64,000 nt of DNA, from the NCBI GenBank assembly GCA_963773685.1, contig CAVZBY010000011.1, positions 124,001-188,000 on the forward strand. Reading direction: 5' to 3'. Under the pieces are notes generated by a model. That model worked only from the letters and a program-made list of their open reading frames with translations. It searched no databases and was not told the origin of the DNA. Position numbers and translations under genes: made by a program. Shown piece by piece: positions 47,704 to 56,312 of the stretch (its first letter is position 1; each line of letters starts with the position of its first letter). Source of the stretch: JALHVH01 sp963773685. GTDB taxonomy: Bacteria; Acidobacteriota; Aminicenantia; Aminicenantales; Saccharicenantaceae.

Positions 47704-48770
47704 GAGAACACCTCCTCTTTGTAGAATCCCAGGAACCGGAACGTCGCGGTCCGCTTCCGGACCTCTTCCAGGACGGGCCCGATGGTGTTCCGGATATCGT
47801 CGTGCCGGAAGTCGAGGAAGAAGGCCGCCTGGCTCGGGTCATCCTGATAGGGGAAGGATTCGATCCGGGTCAGGTTGATCTTCTCCCGGGCGAATATCTC
47901 GAGGATGCCGAACAGGGCCCCGGCCTTGTGCGGCGTCGAAAAGATGATGGAGCCCATGTCGGCGGGTCCCGCCTGGGCGTCCTTCGACAGGACGAGGAAC
48001 CTCGTGTAATTGAAGGGATGGTCCTCGATCCGGTCCTTGACGATCTCCAGGTTGTAGAGCCCGGCGCAGAGCTCGCTCGCGATGGCCGCCGTCCGTTTCG
48101 GCTTCTCCTTGGCCAGCATCCGGGCCGCCCCGGCGGTGTCATAATAGGGACGGGCCTCGATCTGGTGCCGCTCGATGAACTCCCGGCACTGGGACAGGGC
48201 CTGGGGATGGGAATAGAGGACCCGGATGTCCTGATAATGGGTCTCGGGCAGGGTCAGGAGGCAGTGGGAGATCCTGAGCTTGACGGCTCCCGTCACCCCG
48301 AGCCCTCCCTGGATCATCAGCCGGTTGACGTCGGCGATGGCGCCGCCGATGGAGTTCTCGACGGGGACGATGCCGAAGTCCAGCCAGCCCTTTTCGACGC
48401 CGTCGAAGACGTCCGCGAACTCGACGCAGGGGATGGGCACGAGCGCCGGGTCGAAGCGCCGGGCGGCCAGCTCGCCGAAGGCCCCGTGCTCCCCCTGGAA
48501 GCCGATGAGGCGGCGCTTCTCTTCCTGGAGGCCCCGGCTCGCCCGGATGATCCCGCCGTAGATCGAGCGGATGACGTCGCCCGGAATGAGCCCGTTATAC
48601 TCCCTGGACCGCCGGGCCACCTCGTCCAGGACCTGTTTCTCCCGTTCCGCGTCGAGCACCGCGTCCTTCAGCTTCGCCGTCCGCAGGGCGAGCTCCATGC
48701 GCTCGTTGAGAAGGCCCAGGATCTCGCCGTCGATCTCGTCGATGAGGGTTCGGATCTTCTGCAGGTTCAT
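47700..48770 (-). CDS. pheA: Bifunctional chorismate mutase/prephenate dehydratase
   Basis: A 356-residue P-protein making phenylpyruvate from chorismate. Residues 1-85 are an AroQ chorismate mutase (IRTLIDEIDGEILGLLNERM and KLKDAVLDAEREKQVLDEVA). The dehydratase domain starts at RLIGFQGEHGAFGELAARRF and includes VEKGWLDFGIVPVENSIGG, VLYSHPQALSQCREFIE and the TRF motif in NYTRFLVLSK. A C-terminal ACT domain (IIFSTPHKAGALFGILEIFA; RIESFPY) gives feedback inhibition by phenylalanine. ATG 48770 follows the aroC stop by four bases. Confidence 0.95.
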   Translation of the reverse strand: MNLQKIRTLIDEIDGEILGLLNERMELALRTAKLKDAVLDAEREKQVLDEVARRSREYNGLIPGDVIRSIYGGIIRASRGLQEEKRRLIGFQGEHGAFGELAARRFDPALVPIPCVEFADVFDGVEKGWLDFGIVPVENSIGGAIADVNRLMIQGGLGVTGAVKLRISHCLLTLPETHYQDIRVLYSHPQALSQCREFIERHQIEARPYYDTAGAARMLAKEKPKRTAAIASELCAGLYNLEIVKDRIEDHPFNYTRFLVLSKDAQAGPADMGSIIFSTPHKAGALFGILEIFAREKINLTRIESFPYQDDPSQAAFFLDFRHDDIRNTIGPVLEEVRKRTATFRFLGFYKEEVFS

Positions 48771-48774
48771 GGGT

Positions 48775-49767
48775 TCACCTCGCTGTTCTCGTATCGAGCC
48801 CGCGCCTGAGCATCAGGTCCGCCAGGGCGACGGCCGCCGCGGCTTCGACGACCACGGGAATCCGGAGGGCGATGCAGGCGTCGTGCCGTCCCGGGACGGA
48901 GAGCCGGACGCACAGCCCCGTTCGAAGGTCGATGGAGTCCTGCTCCCGGCGGATGCTCGAAGGAGGCTTCACGGCGGTCCGGAAGACGATCTCGTTGCCG
49001 TTGGCGATCCCGCCGTTGATGCCGCCGCTGTTGTTGGTCCGCGTCGTTCCCCGGACGTCGACCGGGACGTCGTTCGCCGCGCTCCCGCGCATCCGCGAGA
49101 CGGCGAACCCGGCCCCGAACTCGATCCCGACGATGCCCGGAACGGCCAGGACGGCGTGCGCGATCACCGATTCGACGGAATCGAAGAACGGTTCCCCCAA
49201 TCCGGCCGGGAAGCCCGACCCCCGGCACTCGACGATGCCGCCGACCGAATCCCCTTCGACGGCGGCCGCGCGAACCGTCTCGTCGATGTCCGCCGATCCG
49301 CCCGCCTCGAGCAGGATGGCCTTCAGGCAGGCGGGCGAGAGGATCTTCTTAGCCACCGCGCCCGCCGCGACCAGCGGCAGGGTGAGGCGCCCCGAAAAAT
49401 GACCTCCGCCCCGGGGATCGTTGAAGCCCCCGAACTTGATGCGGGCGACGAGATCGGCGTGTCCGGGGCGGGGGACATCGCGCAGGGCCTCATAATCCTC
49501 CGGGCGGACGTTCCGGTTGGCGAAGATGATCGTCAGGGGCGCGCCGGTCGCCCTTCCGTCCAGGATGCCGCTGCGGAACTCCGGCACGTCAGGCTCCCGG
49601 CGCGGCGTCCCTCCCGGGCCGCCGGGCTTCCGTCTTTCGATATCGGGGACGAGATCCTCAGGGGAAAGAGGGAGGCCCGGCGGGCACCCGTCGATGACCG
49701 CCCCCACGCAATCCCCGTGCGATTCGCCGAAAAGCGAGACCCGAAAAGAGTGGCCGAACGTATTCAT
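48775..49767 (-). CDS. aroC: Chorismate synthase
   Basis: A 330-residue FMN-dependent lyase that converts EPSP to chorismate. NTFGHSFRVSLFGESHGDCV is the family start signature; RRKPGGPGGTPRREPDVPEF, RPGHADLVARIKFGGFNDPR and GGHFSGRLTLPLVAAGAVAK are flavin- and substrate-binding segments; GTTRTNNSGGINGGIANGNE is the second signature. It is about 30 residues shorter than E. coli AroC. ATG 49767 has GGAGGCG upstream and overlaps the aroA stop by four bases. Confidence 0.95.
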   Translation of the reverse strand: MNTFGHSFRVSLFGESHGDCVGAVIDGCPPGLPLSPEDLVPDIERRKPGGPGGTPRREPDVPEFRSGILDGRATGAPLTIIFANRNVRPEDYEALRDVPRPGHADLVARIKFGGFNDPRGGGHFSGRLTLPLVAAGAVAKKILSPACLKAILLEAGGSADIDETVRAAAVEGDSVGGIVECRGSGFPAGLGEPFFDSVESVIAHAVLAVPGIVGIEFGAGFAVSRMRGSAANDVPVDVRGTTRTNNSGGINGGIANGNEIVFRTAVKPPSSIRREQDSIDLRTGLCVRLSVPGRHDACIALRIPVVVEAAAAVALADLMLRRGLDTRTAR

Positions 49768-51011
49768 GTGATTTCGCCTCCAAGGGATATGAGATCGTCG
49801 AAGAAGCCGGGATAAGACTTGGACACGCACTCGGGGCCGCGAACGGAAACTCCTTCATCCGAGCCCAGCCCGGCTACGGCCCCGGCCATTGCGATCCGGT
49901 GGTCGTTGCGGGCGTCGAGGACCCCGCCCCGCAGCGCCCCCCCCTCGATCTCGAGCCGATCCCCGTCAAGGGAGATCCGCGCGCCGAGCGCCGTGAATTC
50001 CTCGAGAAGGGCGGCGGCCCTGTCGCTCTCCTTGTGCCTCAGGCGCCCCGCGCCCGAGATCCGGGTGCGCCCGAGGCACAAGCAGGCCAGGGCGACCAGG
50101 GGAGGGAAGAGGTCGGGGCAGTCGGTCGCATCGAAATCGAAGCCGTTCAGGGAGGAGCGCTCGACCGTGATCGAGCCGTCGGAGAAGGACACGCGGGCGC
50201 CCGCCGATCCCAGCGCTTCGACGATCTTCCGGTCCGCCTGCCCGGAACGGATGTCCAGATTTCCCACGGTGACGGTCCCGGCCACGGCTCCCGCGGCAAG
50301 GAGGAAGGCCCCGGCCGACCAGTCTCCCTCGACCCTGTAGGTCGTGCCCCGATAGCGCTGGCCGCCCGCGACGCGGAACATGCGGAGGCCGGGGTCGGAT
50401 TCGACGACGACGCCGAATCGGGCCAGGAGCGAAAGCGTCAGAGCGGCGTAGGGCTTGCTCTTCAGATCGTCGACCCGGACCTCGGAGTCCTCCGCGCAGA
50501 GGGGAAGGGCCGTGAGGAGGCCGGTCAGAAGCTGGGAGCTCTGCGACCCGTCGACCGTGATCCTTCCGCCGCGGAGAGGCCCTTTGACCGAAAGGGGAGG
50601 GAAGCCGTCCCGCGTCCCGATATGGACGCCGGCCTCCCGGAGAGGGCTTTCCAGGAGCCCCATCGGCCGGGCGGATAGGGAACCGTCGCCCGTGACAAGG
50701 AAGAGCCGCCCCCACAGGGCGGCGACCGGTGTGAACATCCGCATGCACAGGCCGGATTCCCCGCAATCCAGGGTGTCGCGACGGGGGGGGCCGCCCCCCG
50801 AGATCGCGATCTCCGGGCCCATCTCGACGACATCGGCGCCGAGCGCCTCGATGATCCCCAGGGCGGCGCGGGCGTCGTCGCACAAGGACGGCCCGAGGAT
50901 CCGCGAATTGCCGCCGGCCAGCAGGGCGGCCGCCGTAGCCCGGATCATCAGGCTTTTCGAGGGCGGGGCGTCGATCTTCCCGCTAATCCGCGAACGCTTG
51001 ATCGATCTCAT
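49764..51011 (-). CDS. aroA: 3-phosphoshikimate 1-carboxyvinyltransferase (EPSP synthase)
   Basis: A 415-residue enzyme joining shikimate-3-phosphate and PEP. KIDAPPSKSLMIRATAAALL holds the N-terminal Lys/Ser-Lys site; LDCGESGLCMRMFTPVAALW is the PEP loop, with ESGLCMR in place of the usual NAGTAMR; DGSQSSQLLTGLLTALPLCA and YRVEGDWSAGAFLLAAGAVA follow; RLRHKESDRAAALLEEFTAL is the second signature. The altered PEP loop is a class feature that in other enzymes affects glyphosate sensitivity; I do not infer that here. ATG 51011 overlaps aroEK by 29 bases. Confidence 0.94.
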   Translation of the reverse strand: MRSIKRSRISGKIDAPPSKSLMIRATAAALLAGGNSRILGPSLCDDARAALGIIEALGADVVEMGPEIAISGGGPPRRDTLDCGESGLCMRMFTPVAALWGRLFLVTGDGSLSARPMGLLESPLREAGVHIGTRDGFPPLSVKGPLRGGRITVDGSQSSQLLTGLLTALPLCAEDSEVRVDDLKSKPYAALTLSLLARFGVVVESDPGLRMFRVAGGQRYRGTTYRVEGDWSAGAFLLAAGAVAGTVTVGNLDIRSGQADRKIVEALGSAGARVSFSDGSITVERSSLNGFDFDATDCPDLFPPLVALACLCLGRTRISGAGRLRHKESDRAAALLEEFTALGARISLDGDRLEIEGGALRGGVLDARNDHRIAMAGAVAGLGSDEGVSVRGPECVSKSYPGFFDDLISLGGEIT

Positions 51012-52303
51012 TCCTGATCCTTCCGGCGATCCGGCCGACCGGTTTCCTCTCGCCGACGACGGCGATGTCCGCGGACCGCGCGTAAACCGGCAGCCTGGCG
51101 GAGAACAGATCTTCCGCCCGTGCTTCCCCGCGGCCTTCGAGAAGGGGTCTCGTGCCCGGGCCCACGCGCTCGAGGGAGGTACGGAGAGACGCCCAGATCC
51201 AGACCACGAGGCAATGCCGTTCGATGACGGACCGGTTATCCGCACGGCCCAGCCCCCCGCCTCCGATCGAAAAAACGGTCCTCCGGGCCTCGGGGATCGT
51301 GTCGTGGACGACCGTCCTTTCGATCTCCCGAAATCCGGGTTCCCCGCGCTTTCGGAAGATGCCTGCGATCTTCAGCCCCGTGCGCCGCTCGACGAGCGTG
51401 TCCGTATCCATGAAATCGTATCCAAGGGCTGCCGCCAGGACCCGGCCGACGGTGGTTTTCCCGGCCCCCGAAAAGCCCACGAGCGCGATATTCGGTTTGG
51501 GCTTGGAGACGCGATCGAGCCCTTTCCAGGCGGAACGGGCCCGGAGCGAGGGCGGCGCCTCCTTACCGGTGAACAGGCGGAAGGAGGGGATCGCCTGGTA
51601 CAGGAGCCATTCCCGGCCATCGATCATCATCCGCCCCTCTTCCGGACCGCGACGCGGGGGAACGGAGCTCCTATAGGCAGCGTCGAGGAAGACGGCGCCG
51701 CCCTTCATGGAAGCGGGAGCCGCGGAATTCCTGCCGCCGGGGACGCAGGAGACGCAGATATCGCTTTCCGATAGCGGCGTGCCGGATTCGACCCAGGAAC
51801 AATGGTCGCACCCCAGCCTGCGAGCGGCTTCCCGGCCCCTCTCGACGGTTCTATTGACCAGGGTCACCTTGGCGGCGCCGGCCTTGATAAGGCCGTATGC
51901 CGCCGCGCGGGCCGCCCCGCCGGCTCCGAACACGACGGCGTTACGGGCTGCCGGCGAGACGCCCACGCTCCGGAGCGCTCCGATCACGCCCGCCGGATCC
52001 GTGTTGAATCCGAAGAAGCCGCCCGGGCGTATGACGATCCCGTTGACGGCGCCGATGGTCCGGCCGGGCTCATCCACCTCATCCAGGAAGGGCAAGACGG
52101 CTTCCTTGAACGGCGAAGTGATATTGACCCCGGCCAGCCCCATCGCCTTCGCGGCGTTCAGCAGTTCAGGGGCGTCTTCCGCGGCCAGGCGGAAATATGC
52201 CGGCGTTCATTCCCGCCGCCCGGAACAACCGCCCGAAGATCTCGGGGCTGAGGCTGTGCAGAACCGGCTTGCCGGCCACGGCGAAGAGCTTCGTTTCAGA
52301 CAT
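50983..52303 (-). CDS. aroE-aroK: Fused shikimate dehydrogenase-shikimate kinase (frameshift near 52198)
   Basis: A two-domain enzyme of about 439 residues covering two consecutive steps. Residues about 1-260 are AroE: FAVAGKPVLHSLSPEIF (substrate Ser pair), GLAGVNITSPFKEAVLPFLD (catalytic Lys), AVNGIV, GFNTDP, VVFGAGGAARAAAYGLIKAG (NADP loop) and LLYQAIPSFRLFTG. After a short linker, residues about 270-439 are AroK: NIALVGFSGAGKTTVGRVLA (Walker A), FMDTDTLVERRTGLKIAGIF, VFSIGGGGLG and RPLLEGRGEARAEDLFSARL. One base change near 52195-52200 joins RAAGMNA to AYFRLAAEDAPELLN. ATG 52303 overlaps the aroD stop by eight bases. Confidence 0.88.
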
Positions 52304-52934
52304 CTTTCACCGTCCGGATCAGCTTCTCGAGCCGCCCATAGGGGATCTGCCCTCCCGCCGTCTCGCGGCCTCGGGCTCGGGACGCGAACGTGAAGAGCCC
52401 TCCGGCGAGCGGGGCCGCGACCCTCGTCAGGGCCCCTCTTTTTCCGAGTCCGACGACGACCAGCGGCCGGGCGTCGTCGAGGAGACCCAGGAGGCGGGCG
52501 TTGTCCCGGACCGACCGGACACGGCAGGCGATCTTGGCGATATCGGCTCCCGAGGCGAAACACCGGCCAATGACACCTTCAAGCGCCCGGCGCGAGGGCG
52601 TTCTTCCGAGATCATGATAGGAGACGATCACGCCGCAGCCGGCCGACCGGGCCTCCTGGACGAGCGCCCGCTTATAGGAAGCGCGGGCTTCGACCTCGAT
52701 ATCGACATAGGCCGCCCCGGCCGCGATGGCCGCGCGCAGAAACGCCTGCCGCCTGGCTTCCGCATACCGCCCGGGGCGGCAGGTAGCGATCAGCCTGGGA
52801 TGGCGGGAAAAGATCCCGGCGATCCCCTCCTCATCCGTCCGCATCCGGTCGAGGCGGACCTCGGCGAAGGGGAGGCCCTTCAGGGCAGCAAGGCATCTTG
52901 CGGGAGTGGGTTCGGCGAGGCTAACGCAGATCAT
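52296..52934 (-). CDS. aroD: Type I 3-dehydroquinate dehydratase
   Basis: A 212-residue class I enzyme using a Schiff-base Lys to dehydrate 3-dehydroquinate. FAEVRLDRM is the Glu/Arg substrate strand, CGVIVSYHDLGRTPS holds the catalytic His, and GADIAKIACRV holds the Lys; VVVGLGKRGALTRVAAPLAG corresponds to the conserved MG..G..SR phosphate-like loop, altered here. Its length is slightly short of the usual 225-250. ATG 52934 overlaps the aroB end by 14 bases, and its own stop overlaps aroE. Confidence 0.9.
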   Translation of the reverse strand: MICVSLAEPTPARCLAALKGLPFAEVRLDRMRTDEEGIAGIFSRHPRLIATCRPGRYAEARRQAFLRAAIAAGAAYVDIEVEARASYKRALVQEARSAGCGVIVSYHDLGRTPSRRALEGVIGRCFASGADIAKIACRVRSVRDNARLLGLLDDARPLVVVGLGKRGALTRVAAPLAGGLFTFASRARGRETAGGQIPYGRLEKLIRTVKDV

Positions 52935-53953
52935 CGACGTATCCTCCCAGCTCGTCCATCGTCATCCGGACGGTCTCCGCCCGTCCGATCGCCGACAGAA
53001 GGACGAAGTTGATAGACGTCCCCCTGCCTTTTCTTGTCCTTTCGCATGGTTTCGATGAGCGTCTCCGGAGCAACGGGGAGCGCGACGGGCAGGCCTGTCC
53101 GCTCGAGGAATCCCGTTATGCGTTCCGCGTCGCCGACGGACAGCATGCCGCGGGCGGCCGAGATCCGCGCCGCGGCGGCCATGCCGATGCTGACCGCCTC
53201 GCCGTGGGGAAGCCCTGCCGCCTTCTCGAGCGCATGTCCCAGGGTGTGGCCGAAATTGAGCTTTCGCCTTTCGCCCGACTCGAGGGCGTCGGCTTGGACG
53301 AACGCGGCTTTGATCCTGACCGATCCCTCGAGCGCCCGCGTCACGGCCTCCCGGTCCAGGGATAGAAGGGAGGCCGCCTTCCTTTCGAGGAAAGCGAACA
53401 GGTCCTCGCCGGCGATCAGACCGTGCTTGATGATCTCGGCCAGCCCGCATAGGCGTTCGGCCGGGGGAAGGGTCCCGAGAAGCGAGACATCGATGAGGAC
53501 GTACGCCGGCTGTCGGAACACGCCGGCGATGTTCTTCACACTTCCGACGTTGACGCCGTTCTTCCCGCCAATGGCGGCATCCGCCTGGGCCAGGAGCGTG
53601 GACGGCACGAAGCCGAACCCGATACCCCTCATGTAGGTCGAGGCCGCGAACCCGGTGAGATCGCAGACGACCCCGCCGCCGATCCCCGTCACGAAGGACG
53701 ATCGGTCCAGCTCGAGGTCGAGGAACTCCCGGTGCAGACGCTCCACGGTCCGGAGGTCCTTCGAGGCTTCCCCCGGCTCGATCTCGATGACCGGGAGACT
53801 CGGGAACCGGCGCCCGTACAGCCGCCGGACGGTCGTGTCCGTGACGACCGCCCCGGTCCGGAAGGGAGGCCGGAGGCCCTCCGCGTCCTCCAGGGACCCG
53901 TCAAAGACGATGCGGCAGTCCCCGGCGGAGGTCTTGAGCTCCAGGGTCTTCAT
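52921..53953 (-). CDS. aroB: 3-dehydroquinate synthase (frameshift near 53010)
   Basis: An NAD- and zinc-dependent cyclase of about 343 residues. FVTGIGGGVVCDLTGFAAST is the NAD loop, FVPSTLLAQADAAIGGKNGV the substrate region with conserved Lys, CGLAEIIKHGLI holds the zinc Glu, and KLNFGHTLGHALEKAAGLPH the zinc His residues; MRKDKKRQGD is the C-terminal signature. The frame breaks near 53010; in the next frame the end reads INFVLLSAIGRAETVRMTMD and stops at 52921-52923. ATG 53953 overlaps the DAHP synthase stop by four bases (ATGA). Confidence 0.92.
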
Positions 53954-54762
53954 CGCAATCCGTCCATGAACCCGCGGAGGGCGGCGACCTTCCGGGCGAG
54001 CTCGGAGAACTGGTCGGGCTTGAGCGATTGGTCGCCGTCGCTGAGAGCGGCGCCCGGGTCGTCGTGGACCTCGACGATGATCCCGTCGGCGCCGGCCGCG
54101 ACCGCGGCCAGGCTCATGGCCGGGATGAGGCCGATCCTTCCCGTCCCGTGGGCCGGGTCCACGATGACCGGAAGATGGGTCAGCTCGCGGAGGGCGGGGA
54201 CCGCGCTGAGGTCCAGGGTGTTCCGAGTGTAGTTCTCGAACGTCCGGATGCCGCGCTCGCAGAGGATGACGCGGGCGTTCCCCTCCTTCAGGATGTACTC
54301 GGCGCAGTTGAGCCATTCGGAGAGGGTCGAATACATCCCGCGCTTCAGGAGCACGGGCTTCCGGCTCTTGCCTACCTCCTTGAGGAGGGAGAAGTTCTGC
54401 ATGTTCCGCGCGCCGACCTGGAGAACGTCCACGTACTCGCTCATCCAGGAGACGTCGCGGGTGTCCAGGACCTCCGAAACGACGGGGAGCCCCGTTTCCT
54501 CGCGCGCCTTTTTCAGGATCTTCAGGCCCTTGAGGCCGAGCCCCTGGAAGGCGTAAGGCGACGTCCGCGGCTTGAAGACCCCGCCCCTGAGCATATGGGC
54601 GCCCCCGGCCTTGACGGCCCGGGCGATCCTCAGGGTCTGTTCCTCGCTTTCCACGCTGCAGGGTCCGGCAATGACGACGAATCCCTCCCCGAACCGGACA
54701 TCCCCCGAGGGGACGACGCTCCGGGCCGGGCCCGTCCGGGACACGAGACCGATGTTGTTCAT
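53950..54762 (-). CDS. aroF: 3-deoxy-7-phosphoheptulonate synthase (DAHP synthase, class I-beta)
   Basis: First enzyme of the shikimate pathway, joining PEP and erythrose-4-phosphate. This 270-residue form is the short I-beta/KDOPS-like type without an N-terminal regulatory or C-terminal mutase domain. FVVIAGPCSVESEEQTLRIA, MLRGGVFKPRTSPYAFQGLG, VLQVGARNMQNFSLLKEVGK, VLLKRGMYSTLSEWLNCAEY and LPVIVDPAHGTGR (metal His) are diagnostic. ATG 54762 gives the usual family start; upstream residues in frame do not match. Lacking a feedback domain, it may rely on transcriptional control by the leader described below. Confidence 0.93.
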   Translation of the reverse strand: MNNIGLVSRTGPARSVVPSGDVRFGEGFVVIAGPCSVESEEQTLRIARAVKAGGAHMLRGGVFKPRTSPYAFQGLGLKGLKILKKAREETGLPVVSEVLDTRDVSWMSEYVDVLQVGARNMQNFSLLKEVGKSRKPVLLKRGMYSTLSEWLNCAEYILKEGNARVILCERGIRTFENYTRNTLDLSAVPALRELTHLPVIVDPAHGTGRIGLIPAMSLAAVAAGADGIIVEVHDDPGAALSDGDQSLKPDQFSELARKVAALRGFMDGLR

Positions 54763-54791
54763 GATAGAAGCCTCGAGATCGACGCGCTCAT
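54759..54791 (-). CDS. Ten-residue ORF overlapping the DAHP synthase start
   Basis: ATG 54791 has GGAGG nine bases upstream and encodes MSASISRLLS; its TGA overlaps the aroF ATG (ATGA). The only strong ribosome-binding site before aroF serves this ORF, so it may act as a translational coupler. Whether it is translated is unknown. Confidence 0.35.
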   Translation of the reverse strand: MSASISRLLS

Positions 54792-54845
54792 GGTCAAAGA
54801 ACCTCCGGAAAATAGAATGGGACCTGATACAGGGGTGCAGGGGGG

Positions 54846-54887
54846 GTACGGTTCTTGGGCGCTTATCGCCCAAAGTAGAAGACGTAC
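54846..54887 (-). promoter_or_regulatory. Hairpin overlapping the 3' half of the leader ORF
   Basis: TTGGGCG (54867-54873 read on the minus strand) pairs with CGCCCAA (54855-54861); GTACG (54883-54887 side) can extend the stem with CGTAC (54846-54850). The Tyr/Phe codons and the TAA of the leader peptide lie in the 5' arm and loop, so ribosome position would alter folding. No clean U run follows directly. Confidence 0.45.
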
Positions 54888-54937
54888 GAGTACGGACGGT
54901 TCCTGTCGCGCCGGGGTGACAACGTCGTCGTGCTCAT
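54863..54937 (-). CDS. Aromatic-amino-acid-rich leader peptide of the aro operon
   Basis: A 24-codon ORF from ATG 54937 to TAA 54863-54865, between the aro promoter and the DAHP synthase gene. It ends RPYSYVFYFGR: three Tyr and two Phe within seven codons, the layout expected of an attenuator peptide sensing charged tRNA-Tyr and tRNA-Phe. The promoter puts +1 about four bases before the ATG, and no ribosome-binding site exists, so it would be read from a nearly leaderless mRNA. A hairpin overlaps its end. The function is inferred from position, composition and structure. Confidence 0.55.
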   Translation of the reverse strand: MSTTTLSPRRDRNRPYSYVFYFGR

Positions 54938-54947
54938 ATCAACAGCT

Positions 54948-54975
54948 ATTATCCATAGAACTCCGCCGTTGTCAA
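54948..54975 (-). promoter_or_regulatory. Sigma-70 promoter of the aromatic operon
   Basis: Minus strand: perfect TTGACA (54970-54975), 16-base spacer, GATAAT (54948-54953). It starts nine bases after the stop of the upstream M16 gene and gives a leader of about 180 bases before aroF. Confidence 0.75.
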
Positions 54976-54983
54976 AGGAAATC

Positions 54984-56312
54984 TCATTTTTCACCGTTCG
55001 GGCCGATGACGACCTCGACCGCCCGCTCGGGCGAAAGGACCGAGCGGAGAAAAGCGTTCATCTCGTCGAGGCCGACGGCGGCGAGCTCGGCGGCGAAGCG
55101 CTCCGCATATTCGTGGCCCAGGCCGCGGGCCTCGAAGAGCAGTACTGTCCGCGTGCGCATCTCCTTGGCCTCGTTCGTCCTGAGGAACGACGCCCAGGCG
55201 CTGCGCCGGGCGATCTCGAGGTCCTCTTCGGTCAGGGTCCCCGCGCCGAGCCCCCGGACCACGGCCTCGAGCGATCCGCGGGCCCGTTCGAGCTTCTCGG
55301 GGGACGTCTCCAGGAAAGCCGAAAGGACGCCCCCGCCGGCGACGTGGAAAAAGGAGGAATCCACGGCATAGGCGAGCTGGTCGCGGGTCCGCAGGGGCCA
55401 GAGCAGAGACCCGACGCCGCCGCCGAGCATGTCCTCCGCCAGGGAGGCCATCGCGTAGGTCCTGGCCGAGAGGGGAGGCAGGGGGAAATGAAGGCCCAGA
55501 TACGTTTGCTTCGCGTCCTTGGCGACCGCGATCCTCGCTTCCACCGGAACCGCGGGCGTGGAAGGCGCGTCTTCGGACCGGGCGCCGGACGGGAACCCGG
55601 AAAAATATTTTCCGATGAGCGCGGCGACCGCGGCGTCCTCGAGGTCCGAGGAGACGGAAAGGAGCATGTTCGCCGCCACGAATCGGCGCGCATAAAAATC
55701 GGCGACATCCTTTTTCCGGATGGCCTTGAGCGTCTGGTCCGTCCCCCAAACCGGCCCGCCGCTCCCCGAGGGCCCGAAGAAGGCCCTCCGGGCCGCCGCC
55801 CGGCCGGCGCGGACCGAATCGTCCAGCTCCATCTTGGCCTGATGGCGCATGTTCTCCTTGATAGCGTCGATCCGGAACGAGGAGATGAGCGGATCGCGGA
55901 GGATGCGCGATACGGTCTTCAGGGCATCCTCGAAGTTCTCGGAAAGGCACTGGACGGAGATCATCGTCGCGTCCTCGAACCCGGCGACGGTGAGCCGCGT
56001 CGACTGGACCATGATCTCGCGGATCTTTCCTTCATCGGGGATGTCGACGGCGATCCGGGTCCCGAGATAGGCCAAACCCGCTTTGTCCGCGGGGTCCGCG
56101 CCCGTCCCGCCCCGGACGAGGAGAAGCAGGCAGGTGAGCGCCGAGGAATCGTCGTTCCGGTAGATCCAGGTCAGCCCGGTGTCGGTGACGTTCCTGACGG
56201 CGGTCCCGCCGGCCGGCCCCGGGGCCTCGGCGGGATGGACGCCCCCGGCCAGGAAGAGGAGCATCACGGATGCGGCGACCGGGCGCAGGCGACCCCGGGC
56301 TCCCGCCTCAAT
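54984..56312 (-). CDS. M16-family peptidase-like protein, non-catalytic partner
   Basis: A protein of about 430-440 residues with the M16 (insulinase/pitrilysin) fold but no HXXEH zinc motif. GLTWIYRNDDSSALTCLLLL and RGGTGADPADKAGLAYLG align with the catalytic-domain start, AMASLAEDMLGGGVGSLLWP and RTRDQLAYAVDSSFFHVAGG with the substrate-binding Arg-Tyr region. It follows its catalytic partner directly. The start is unclear: ATG 56264 or GTG 56267 cut off the charged part of the signal peptide, while an ATT at 56312, overlapping the upstream stop, gives a complete signal (GRLRPVAASVMLLFLAGG). Probably exported and paired with the upstream protein. Confidence 0.75.
   Translation of the reverse strand: MEAGARGRLRPVAASVMLLFLAGGVHPAEAPGPAGGTAVRNVTDTGLTWIYRNDDSSALTCLLLLVRGGTGADPADKAGLAYLGTRIAVDIPDEGKIREIMVQSTRLTVAGFEDATMISVQCLSENFEDALKTVSRILRDPLISSFRIDAIKENMRHQAKMELDDSVRAGRAAARRAFFGPSGSGGPVWGTDQTLKAIRKKDVADFYARRFVAANMLLSVSSDLEDAAVAALIGKYFSGFPSGARSEDAPSTPAVPVEARIAVAKDAKQTYLGLHFPLPPLSARTYAMASLAEDMLGGGVGSLLWPLRTRDQLAYAVDSSFFHVAGGGVLSAFLETSPEKLERARGSLEAVVRGLGAGTLTEEDLEIARRSAWASFLRTNEAKEMRTRTVLLFEARGLGHEYAERFAAELAAVGLDEMNAFLRSVLSPERAVEVVIGPNGEK

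Noticed and set aside
49764..51011. Glyphosate-tolerant EPSP synthase from the altered PEP loop
   Set aside because: The loop differs from the E. coli type, but sensitivity cannot be predicted from this alone.
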